Below, in pieces: positions 1 through 6,332 of a stretch of 6,454 nucleotides of DNA. Under the pieces are notes generated by a model that saw nothing but the letters and a program-made list of their open reading frames with translations, was not told the origin of the DNA and did not search any database. Location of the stretch: NCBI GenBank assembly GCA_024405335.1, contig JAKSOX010000111.1, forward strand, positions 1-6,454, in the 5' to 3' direction. The stretch comes from Kiritimatiellia bacterium (GTDB taxonomy: Bacteria; Verrucomicrobiota; Kiritimatiellia; RFP12; UBA1067). Position 1 is the stretch's first letter; every line of letters begins with the position of its first letter. Position numbers and translations under genes: made by a program.

Positions 1-137
1 GCGGGCTGAGCCCGAGCGTTGCGCATGAAGCGTTTGGTCACATGTTTTGGGCATTGGAAAGGCGTGATGGCCGCCCGTTCCCGCGGCGGCGATCGTGATG
101 TGAACCATTTTCCGGCACACGCAAAAAGGGCAAAGGC
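1..137. other. Leader region upstream of the aldolase gene, no supported gene
   Basis: All three forward frames are closed before the first gene, by TGA at 7-9, 26-28 and 96-98. If an upstream plus-strand gene ends here, only its last few codons are visible and they cannot be assigned. The longest frame (3-98) has weaker G/C preference at third positions than the real genes. I see no convincing -35/-10 pair. A small inverted repeat (CGGGCT-G-AGCCCG, 2-14) lacks a following T-run, so it is not called as a terminator. Confidence 0.5.
126..130 (+). promoter_or_regulatory. Likely Shine-Dalgarno site of the aldolase gene
   Basis: AAGGG lies seven bases before the ATG at 138, within an A-rich stretch that begins at 123. 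It is a partial match to the anti-Shine-Dalgarno sequence at normal spacing. It supports the ATG at 138, which also places the family's N-terminal beta strand (GLIPPMVTPL) at residues 6-15, as expected. Confidence 0.55.
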
Positions 138-1061
138 ATGAAAAAATTTTCCGGACTCATTCCTCCGATGGTGACGCCGCTGGACGCGAACCGCCGCCTC
201 GACAAAAAAGGCGTCAAAAACATGGTGGACCACCTGCTTTCGGGCGGCGTGGACGGCATTTTCCTGCTGGGCACCACGGGCGAGGGACCGCACCTTTCAT
301 ACGCCGTGCGCGAGGCGCTCGTGCGGGAGACGTGCCGGCTCGTCAAGGGGCGCGTGCCCGTTTTGGTCGGCATCACCGAAACGGACATCGAAGACGCGCT
401 CGCGTTCGCCGCGATTTGCGGGAAGCTCGGCGCGGCGGCCGTGGTCGCGGCGCCGCCGTACTACTTCAAGCTCACGCAGGCGGAGTGCGTGGAGTGGTTT
501 TCGGAATTGGCGGACCGTTCGCCGCTGCCGGTGGTGGTGTACGACATGCCGGCCCACACCGACACCGTCATCGAACCCGCCACGATCGTGAAACTCGCGG
601 CGCATCCGAACGTCGTGGCCATGAAGGATTCGTCTTCCGTGATCGCGCTGTTCAACAAGTTCCGTTTGGCGCTCGAACCTTTCGCGGACAAGTTCTCGCT
701 GTTCATGGGTCCGGACGAGGCGATGGGCGAAGCCGTGCTGCTGGGCGCGGACGGCGGCGTGTGCACGGGCGCGAACCTCTGGCCCGCCGCGTTCAAGGCG
801 ATGCATCTGGCCGCGAAGGCCGGCGACGCGGGGAAAGTCGCCCGCATCCAGAGGTTCACCACGATGAGTTCGTATCTGCTCTACGGGCTCGGCGCCGGGC
901 AGATCGGATTCCTCAAGGGCGTCAAGGCGGCGCTTGCCGAAATGGGGCTCGTGCAGAACGTGCTCGCCGCGCCGTTCGCGCCGTTCGCCGGCAAGGAACT
1001 CGCGGCCGTGAAGAAGGCGCTCAAAACGCTGCGCGCCGAGTACGCCCGACTCGGGATCTGA
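138..1061 (+). CDS. Dihydrodipicolinate synthase / N-acetylneuraminate lyase family aldolase
   Basis: This 307-residue protein has the normal length of the DHDPS/NAL family of class I, Schiff-base, pyruvate-dependent TIM-barrel aldolases; it should be cytoplasmic, since no signal peptide is seen. Visible motifs are the pyruvate-binding loop GTTGEG (45-50), PPYYF (106-110), the catalytic tyrosine Y135 in VVVYDMP, the Schiff-base lysine K163 in VVAMKDSS, and GADGGVCTGANL (203-214). True DapA proteins usually read YNVPxRTG after the tyrosine, where the arginine binds the aspartate-semialdehyde carboxylate. Here the stretch is YDMPAHTDT, with histidine (H140) in place of that arginine. The substrate is therefore probably not aspartate semialdehyde. 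A sialic-acid or other 2-keto-3-deoxy sugar-acid aldolase is possible. The gene sits 12 bases upstream of a beta-galactosidase, which mildly favours a sugar-catabolic role. The family call is secure; the substrate is open. Confidence 0.93.
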   Translation: MKKFSGLIPPMVTPLDANRRLDKKGVKNMVDHLLSGGVDGIFLLGTTGEGPHLSYAVREALVRETCRLVKGRVPVLVGITETDIEDALAFAAICGKLGAAAVVAAPPYYFKLTQAECVEWFSELADRSPLPVVVYDMPAHTDTVIEPATIVKLAAHPNVVAMKDSSSVIALFNKFRLALEPFADKFSLFMGPDEAMGEAVLLGADGGVCTGANLWPAAFKAMHLAAKAGDAGKVARIQRFTTMSSYLLYGLGAGQIGFLKGVKAALAEMGLVQNVLAAPFAPFAGKELAAVKKALKTLRAEYARLGI

Positions 1062-1066
1062 CGACG

Positions 1067-1075
1067 TGGTATAAT
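1067..1075 (+). promoter_or_regulatory. Extended -10 promoter (TGGTATAAT) overlapping the beta-galactosidase start
   Basis: A perfect TATAAT (1070-1075) is preceded by TG one base upstream, giving a consensus extended -10 element that may not need a -35 box. No TTGACA-like box is seen about 17 bases upstream. Such an AT-rich hexamer stands out in this GC-rich sequence. The last two bases of the box are the A and T of the first candidate ATG (1074-1076). Transcription would be expected to begin about seven bases after the box, at roughly 1082-1083, which is the second in-frame ATG. This suggests that the beta-galactosidase can be expressed independently of the aldolase on a leaderless or nearly leaderless mRNA. 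No start site has been measured. Confidence 0.6.
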
Positions 1076-4000
1076 GTCTGGCATGTTTTGTTTGACGTTT
1101 TTGTTGGCGGCGGTCGGCGCGTCGGCGCCGGCGCCGGATTTTTCGCCCGAGGCCTACGCCGCGCTGCCCGCGTGGGAGAACCCCTACGTGACGAGTTCCA
1201 ACCGTCTGCCGGCGCGAGCCGTCATGGTGCCGTGTCCCACGCGGGACCTGGCGCTCAAAATCGCGGCGATGAAGGAAACGCGCGACGCGTCGCCGTTCAT
1301 CATGTCCCTGAACGGAAGATGGGATTTTTGCTGGGCGAAGGACCCGTACGCCGCCCCGGGCGCGTGGACTAAGATCGACGTGCCTTCCTGCTGGCAGCTG
1401 CAGGGACTTTACGATCCGCCGCAATACTGCAACGTGGAGTATCCGCACGTGGTCGATCCGCCGCGGATCATGACGGCTCCGCCCACGAACTTCACGCAGC
1501 ACGCGATGCGCAACCCCACGGGCCGCTACAAGCGCGAATTCGTTTTGCCCAAACGCTGGGAAAACCGCAAGACGACGCTCCATTTCAACGGCGTCGCGTC
1601 GGCGCTGGCGGTGAAAATCAACGGGCGCGACGCGGGATATTCCGAAGATTCCCGCCTGCCTGCCGAGTTCGACGTGACGCCGTTCCTGAAACCGGCCGGC
1701 GAGACGAATCTGATCGAGGCCACCGTCTACCGCTGGTGCGACGGCAGCTATCTCGAAGACCAGGACTTCTGGCGGCTTTCCGGCATCTACCGCGACGTGT
1801 ACCTCGTGTCAGAACCGCAGGGCGGCGTGTACGACGCCGTGGTGGAGACGGCGCTTTCGGACGATTTCGCCCACGCTTCCGTGCGGCTCGCGCTGAAAGG
1901 CGGCACGCGCTTCCAGCGGCTCGAACTCGTGGATCCGCAAGGCCGCACGGCGGGCGCCGTCACGAACGCCGCCGAGAAAATCCACGTGGCGAATCCGCAG
2001 TTGTGGAGCTGCGAACTGCCGAAGCTCTACACGCTGGTGCTGCTGGCGGACCAGACGTTCTACGCGTTCAACGTGGGCTTCCGCAAAGTCGAAATCAAGG
2101 ACGCCGTGCTGCGGGTGAACGGCAGGCGCATTCTCGTGAAGGGCGTGAACCGCCACGAGATGAATCCGAACACGGGCTACGCGCTCACGCCCGGGGACAT
2201 GCGCCGCGACGCCGAACTCATGAAGCGGTTCAACGTGAACGCCGTGCGCACGTGCCACTATCCGGACGATCCGCTGTGGTACGACGTGTGCGACCGCGTC
2301 GGCTTCTGGGTGGTGTGCGAGGCGAACGTGGAATCGCACGGCATGGGCTACGGCGAGAAAACCCTCGCGATCCGCCCCGACTACGCGGCGCAGCACGTCG
2401 AACGCGGCGCGCGCATGGTGGCGACGTTCCGCAACCATCCTTCGGTGATCGCGTGGTCCATGGGCAACGAAGCGGGCTGGGGCGAAAACTTCCGCGAGGA
2501 ATTCAAGGCGATGAAGGCGCTCGACGCCACGCGTCCCGTCCAATACGAGGGCGCCTGCGCCTCGCGCAAGCACGAGGAAATCCCCGAAACGGAAATCGAG
2601 TGCCCCATGTACGCGCCCGCGTTTTCCGCGGGCCATTCGCATTTCGACTACGCCGGATTCACCGCCGTGGACGACTACGCCAAAAACGCGAAGAAGCCGC
2701 ACGTGCTGTGCGAATACGCGCACGCGATGGGCAACTCCACGGGCGATTTCCAGGACTACTGGGACGTCGTGTCGAAACGCCCGTCCGCGCAGGGCGGATT
2801 CGTCTGGGACTTCGCCGACCAGGCGTTGTGGTCCACCGCCGCCAACAATCCCCTCCAGGCGGGGCGGCCGCCGTTCCTCGCCTACGGCGGCGATTTCGGC
2901 GACGCGCCGAACGCGAACAGCTTCAACTGCAACGGCATGTTCGACGCCCTGCGCAATCCGCACCCCGGCGCGTACGAAATCAAGCACGTCTACCGCGACG
3001 TGTTCGTCGACGAATGCGATTTCGAAAACCTGACCGTCACGATCCGCAACGGGTTCGTGTTCCGCGACCTTTCCTCCTTCCGCTGCATTTGGCAGTACGC
3101 GGTGAACGGCGTGCCGTCCCACCGCGGCAGTTTCACGCTGCGCGGCGTCGAAGCCGGCGAAAGCCGGCTCGTGGACCTGTGGGACACGCTCCGGCCGAAA
3201 CCGCCGAAACGCGACTCGCGCAAGGGCGAGCGCACGCTCACGTTCGCGTTTCTGGACGGCGCGCGCGGCGAAGTGGCGCGCCTGCAGTGCTGCGAAGGCG
3301 ACTGGCGGTGGCGCCGGCGGTTGAACGCGCCGGACGCGGTTTGGACGAAATCCGCCGACGACGCCGGGCGCGTCGTCTACGCGGCGAACGGCGTCGAAGT
3401 CGCGTTCGACCGCAAGACTGGGCTCGTTTCCTCCTTCCGGCGGAACGGCGAGGAACTCTTCGCCGCGCCGCCCGCCATGAACTTCTGGCGCGCGCCGACC
3501 GACAACGACCGCGGCAACGGCATGGCCGACCGCTGCCGCGTCTGGCGCGAGGCGGGTCCGAAGGCGACGTGCGCGGGCGTCGTTTTCGGCGAAACGAACG
3601 GTCTGCCCATGGTGGCGGCCGACTACGCGGTGCCGGCGGGCAGTTCCCGGGCGCGCTTCGTGCAGACGCTTACGCCCGAAGGCGGTTTGCGCGTGGACTG
3701 GACGTTCGACGCCGCCGCTGGGTTGCCGGAAATCCCGCGCGTCGGGTTGGCGTTCGACGCGCCGCTCGCGCTCGACTGCGTGTGCTGGTACGGCTTGGGT
3801 CCGCACGAGAACTACCGCGACCGCGCCAATTCCGCCTGGCTCGGATTGCACAACGCCACGGTCGGGTTCGTTGACGGTTTCGCCCGCCGGCGGGACGCGG
3901 AAGGGCGTCCCGCGCTGCGTTATCCGCCGATCCGCCTCAACCCGGACAACTACGTGAAGCCTGGCGAACAGGGCTGCCGCACGGGCGTGCGCTGGCTCAA

Positions 4001-4310
4001 GATCGGCACGCACAAGGCGCCGCTTTTCGAGATCGCGTCGCTCGGCGCGCCGTTCGGGTTCAACGCCTGGCCGTATCCGCAAAGCGAACTCGAAGGCAAG
4101 ACGCACATGTGGGAGATGGCGCGCGCCGGCGCGATCACCTTCAACGTCGACGCGGACCAGACTGGCGTGGGCGGCGACAACAGCTGGGGCGCGTTCCCGC
4201 ACGACGACGACCTGCTCCTTTCCGGCAGGCGGTACGCGCTTTCCGTGCTGATTTCCGCCGTTCCCCCCGGAACGAAAGGCGCCGGGCGCAAGGCGGCGGA
4301 GGCGGAATGA
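1074..4310 (+). CDS. lacZ: LacZ-type beta-galactosidase, glycoside hydrolase family 2, probably exported
   Basis: The enzyme hydrolyses terminal beta-D-galactosides by a retaining mechanism. The 1078 residues are close to the 1023 of E. coli LacZ and include its five-domain plan: sugar-binding jelly roll (about 30-245), Ig-like domain (248-340), TIM barrel (341-640), second Ig-like domain (645-735) and C-terminal beta-sandwich (about 765-1062). Equivalents of LacZ active-site residues are present: D223 in DGSYLEDQD, H361 in NRHE, H395 in CHYP, E420 and H422 in ANVESHGMG, acid/base E466 in WSMGNEAG, Y513 in CPMYAP, nucleophile E547 and H550 in CEYAHAMGNS, W578, F617, N620 and W1038 in GVGGDNSW. 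WRAPTDND (805-812) is also kept. Residues 4-18 are hydrophobic and end in ASA before PAPD, like a signal peptide, but no Lys or Arg precedes them. Neither ATG (1074 or 1083) has a Shine-Dalgarno site; the promoter position favours 1083. The source of the galactoside is unknown. Confidence 0.96.
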   Translation: MSGMFCLTFLLAAVGASAPAPDFSPEAYAALPAWENPYVTSSNRLPARAVMVPCPTRDLALKIAAMKETRDASPFIMSLNGRWDFCWAKDPYAAPGAWTKIDVPSCWQLQGLYDPPQYCNVEYPHVVDPPRIMTAPPTNFTQHAMRNPTGRYKREFVLPKRWENRKTTLHFNGVASALAVKINGRDAGYSEDSRLPAEFDVTPFLKPAGETNLIEATVYRWCDGSYLEDQDFWRLSGIYRDVYLVSEPQGGVYDAVVETALSDDFAHASVRLALKGGTRFQRLELVDPQGRTAGAVTNAAEKIHVANPQLWSCELPKLYTLVLLADQTFYAFNVGFRKVEIKDAVLRVNGRRILVKGVNRHEMNPNTGYALTPGDMRRDAELMKRFNVNAVRTCHYPDDPLWYDVCDRVGFWVVCEANVESHGMGYGEKTLAIRPDYAAQHVERGARMVATFRNHPSVIAWSMGNEAGWGENFREEFKAMKALDATRPVQYEGACASRKHEEIPETEIECPMYAPAFSAGHSHFDYAGFTAVDDYAKNAKKPHVLCEYAHAMGNSTGDFQDYWDVVSKRPSAQGGFVWDFADQALWSTAANNPLQAGRPPFLAYGGDFGDAPNANSFNCNGMFDALRNPHPGAYEIKHVYRDVFVDECDFENLTVTIRNGFVFRDLSSFRCIWQYAVNGVPSHRGSFTLRGVEAGESRLVDLWDTLRPKPPKRDSRKGERTLTFAFLDGARGEVARLQCCEGDWRWRRRLNAPDAVWTKSADDAGRVVYAANGVEVAFDRKTGLVSSFRRNGEELFAAPPAMNFWRAPTDNDRGNGMADRCRVWREAGPKATCAGVVFGETNGLPMVAADYAVPAGSSRARFVQTLTPEGGLRVDWTFDAAAGLPEIPRVGLAFDAPLALDCVCWYGLGPHENYRDRANSAWLGLHNATVGFVDGFARRRDAEGRPALRYPPIRLNPDNYVKPGEQGCRTGVRWLKIGTHKAPLFEIASLGAPFGFNAWPYPQSELEGKTHMWEMARAGAITFNVDADQTGVGGDNSWGAFPHDDDLLLSGRRYALSVLISAVPPGTKGAGRKAAEAE
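4298..4302 (+). promoter_or_regulatory. Shine-Dalgarno site setting the start of the tetrapyrrole fusion gene
   Basis: GGAGG lies inside the last codons of the beta-galactosidase gene, four bases before the ATG at 4307. That ATG overlaps the upstream TGA as ATGA, a classic translational-coupling arrangement. The downstream reading frame is also open upstream of 4307 inside the beta-galactosidase gene. This site and the alignment of the HemC N-terminus fix the start at 4307. Confidence 0.65.
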
Positions 4311-6325
4311 CGGACGCGGCGAAAGCGACGTTGAAGGCCGGCGCGCGCGGCAGCGCGCTCGCGGTGGCGCAAACGGAGCGGGCGCTCGAGATCCTGCGCG
4401 AGGCGGCGCCGGAGTTCCTTTGGGAGCGCGTGGCCATGCTCACGCCCGGCGACCGCGATTTGGCGACGCCGCTCGAGCAGAGCGCGCCCGACTTCTTCAC
4501 GCGCGACCTGGACGACGCGGTGCGCTCTGGCGCGATCGATTGCGCCGTCCATTCCGCGAAGGACCTGCCCGATCCGATGCCGGACGGCGTCGACTGGTTC
4601 TGGCTGCCGGGGCGCGAAGATCCGCGCGACGCGCTGGTGACGCGCGCGGGCGAGGACGGTCCGCCGAAGCGCGTCGGCGTTTCCAGCGCGCGGCGGCGCG
4701 CCTGGGCGGCGAAACGCTTTCCGGACGCCGAACTCCAGCCGATCCGCGGCGCGGTCGACGTCCGGCTCGAACGGCTTCGCGCGGGCGCGTGCGACGCCGT
4801 GGTGATGGCGATGGCCGGTTTGAACCGGCTGCCCGGCGGCGTTTTGCGGTCCGGGGCGTTCGCGGTGGCGCCGATACCGGCCGAAGAACTCACGCCGCCG
4901 GAAGGGCAGGGCGTGCTGGCCGTGACGTTCAAGGCGGGCGACGCGCGGTTCCTCGAGTTGCGGCGGCGGTTCGTCAAGGCCGTGCGGTTCGTCTCCGGCG
5001 GCGTTGGCGACGCTGGCCTCATGACCGTGCAGGGCGCGGCCGACGTGGCCGCGGCGGACGTGGTGCTGTGCGACGTGCTGACGGGCGCGCGCGCCGGCGA
5101 CGCGCGTTTCGTGGACGTGGGCAAGCGCTGCGGCGCGCACGCGATGGCGCAGGACGCGATCACGCGGCTCATCTGCGACGAAGCGCGCAAGGGCAAGCGC
5201 GTGGTGCGGCTCAAGGGCGGCGACGCGGGGCTTTTCGGTCGGCTTTCGGAGGAAACGGACGCGCTGACCGCGCTGGGCATTCCGTTTTGGGTGCGTCCCG
5301 GAGTGAGCGCGCTCACGGCGGCCACCACGCCGAACGGTCTGCTGCTCACGAAACGCGGCGAGGCCGCGGGGTTCGCCGCCGCCACGCCGCGTTCGCGTGG
5401 CGCGAAGACGCCGCACGTGTATTTCATGGCCGCGAAAATGGCGCGCGAGACGCTCGCCGCGTTTCCGCCCGAGACGCCGTTCGCGATGGTGTGGGACGCC
5501 TGCGGTCCGCGCGAGGAGGTGGTGACGGGCGCGTGCGGCGATCCGCGTCTGGACGAACGCGACGATCCCGGGCTGCTGGTGGTGGATTTCGCGGGCACGC
5601 CGTTTCCGCGGCGCAAGCGCGTGCTGATGACGTGCAGCGCCGCCGTCATGGCGCGCGCGGCGCTCAAGGCGGAGGACCGCGGCTGGCGTCCAGTGCCGTG
5701 GCCGCTCGTGGAAACGCGCCCGGATCCGGCCGCGAGGTTCCGCGTGGAAGGGCACGACGCGCTGGTGCTCACGAGCCCGGGCGCGGCGCGGGCGTTCTTC
5801 GCCACGTGGAAGGGCGACGTGCGGCGGCTGCCGACGATCTGGACGTGCGGACCTGGCACGAACGCGGAACTGGCCGCGCGCGGCCTTTCCGCCGACGTCA
5901 CGCCCGAAGCCGATTTCTCGGCGAAGGGATTGCTGGCCAGGCTCGAACGCGAAACGCTCGCCGGCGCGCGCGTGCTGCGGCTCAGAAGCGACCGCGCGGG
6001 CGGCGCGCTGGCGGACGCGCTGCGCGAACGCGGCGCGCGGGTGGACGACGTCGTCCTGTACCGCACGTGCGCCCTGCGCCCGGAAGGACCGCTTCCCGCG
6101 TGCGAGGCGGTGTTCTTCGCGAGCGCGAGCGGCGTCGCGTCGTTTCTGGACCTGTACGGCGCGGCGGCGCTTGACGGCAAGGATATCTGGACGATGGGCG
6201 AACCCACGCGCGCGGCCCTCGCCGCCGCCGGGATCGCATGCCGCTTCCAAACGCCGCCGCCGTTCATTTCGCCGCCGACGCGCCGCAGTTGCCCGTGTCC
6301 CGCACCGGTGGGTGCATTTCCGTGA
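4307..6325 (+). CDS. HemC(truncated)-SUMT-HemD fusion protein of tetrapyrrole synthesis
   Basis: This 672-residue protein joins three consecutive pathway steps. Residues 1-222 match porphobilinogen deaminase: ARGSALAVAQTE (13-24), TPGD (46-49), VHSAKDLP (81-88) with catalytic Asp D86, REDPRDAL (103-110), GVSSARRR (124-131), RGAVDVRL (147-154), AMAGLNRL (168-175) and PPEGQGVLAV (197-206). The following domain 3 (about 90 residues in E. coli HemC), with the RLEGGCQ cofactor cysteine, is missing. Residues 226-428 match uroporphyrinogen-III C-methyltransferase: SGGVGD (230-235, normally GAGPGD), VVLCD (252-256), VGKRCGAH (271-278), VRLKGGD (300-306), FGRLSEE (310-316), RPGVSAL (330-336) and YFMAAK (372-377). 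Residues 435-645 resemble uroporphyrinogen-III synthase: TSPGAARAFF (489-498), CGPGTNAELAARGL (514-527), SAKGLLARL (538-546), DDVVLYRT (580-587), SASGVASFL (606-614) and GEPTRAALAAAGI (631-643). The tail 646-672 is proline- and cysteine-rich and unlike HemD. If active, the products would be uroporphyrinogen III and precorrin-2. Deaminase activity is doubtful without the cofactor cysteine. Domain assignment is firm for HemC and SUMT, fair for HemD. Confidence 0.88.
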   Translation: MTDAAKATLKAGARGSALAVAQTERALEILREAAPEFLWERVAMLTPGDRDLATPLEQSAPDFFTRDLDDAVRSGAIDCAVHSAKDLPDPMPDGVDWFWLPGREDPRDALVTRAGEDGPPKRVGVSSARRRAWAAKRFPDAELQPIRGAVDVRLERLRAGACDAVVMAMAGLNRLPGGVLRSGAFAVAPIPAEELTPPEGQGVLAVTFKAGDARFLELRRRFVKAVRFVSGGVGDAGLMTVQGAADVAAADVVLCDVLTGARAGDARFVDVGKRCGAHAMAQDAITRLICDEARKGKRVVRLKGGDAGLFGRLSEETDALTALGIPFWVRPGVSALTAATTPNGLLLTKRGEAAGFAAATPRSRGAKTPHVYFMAAKMARETLAAFPPETPFAMVWDACGPREEVVTGACGDPRLDERDDPGLLVVDFAGTPFPRRKRVLMTCSAAVMARAALKAEDRGWRPVPWPLVETRPDPAARFRVEGHDALVLTSPGAARAFFATWKGDVRRLPTIWTCGPGTNAELAARGLSADVTPEADFSAKGLLARLERETLAGARVLRLRSDRAGGALADALRERGARVDDVVLYRTCALRPEGPLPACEAVFFASASGVASFLDLYGAAALDGKDIWTMGEPTRAALAAAGIACRFQTPPPFISPPTRRSCPCPAPVGAFP

Positions 6326-6332
6326 AATGCGC
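6312..6332. other. Short hairpin across the stop codon of the fusion gene
   Basis: GCATTTC (6314-6320) is the exact reverse complement of GAAATGC (6324-6330), with a three-base loop CGT. The stem extends by one T-G wobble and one G-C pair on the outside. The TGA stop (6323-6325) lies in the loop and 3' arm. No T-run follows, so it is not a standard intrinsic terminator. It could affect termination, mRNA stability or protein binding, or be part of a dispersed repeat. Confidence 0.45.

Noticed and set aside
2..14. Inverted repeat CGGGCT-G-AGCCCG as a terminator or operator
   Set aside because: The stem is short, no T-run follows, and such short GC palindromes are expected often in this composition.
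3..98. End of a possible upstream gene with an HEAFGH string, recalling the HExxxH motif of TldD-type proteases
   Set aside because: The stop follows within about 25 residues, whereas the motif lies mid-protein in that family. Third-position composition is weak, so the match is probably chance.
1809..4202. Very long open frame on the minus strand opposite the beta-galactosidase
   Set aside because: It is composed mostly of Arg, Ala, His and Val, with no recognisable motif. This is what the complement of a GC-rich gene gives, and the plus-strand gene is certain.
4109..4306. Upstream extension of the fusion gene into the beta-galactosidase gene
   Set aside because: The frame is open, but the translation there is Arg-rich shadow sequence. 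The HemC homology begins just after the ATG at 4307, which has its own Shine-Dalgarno site.
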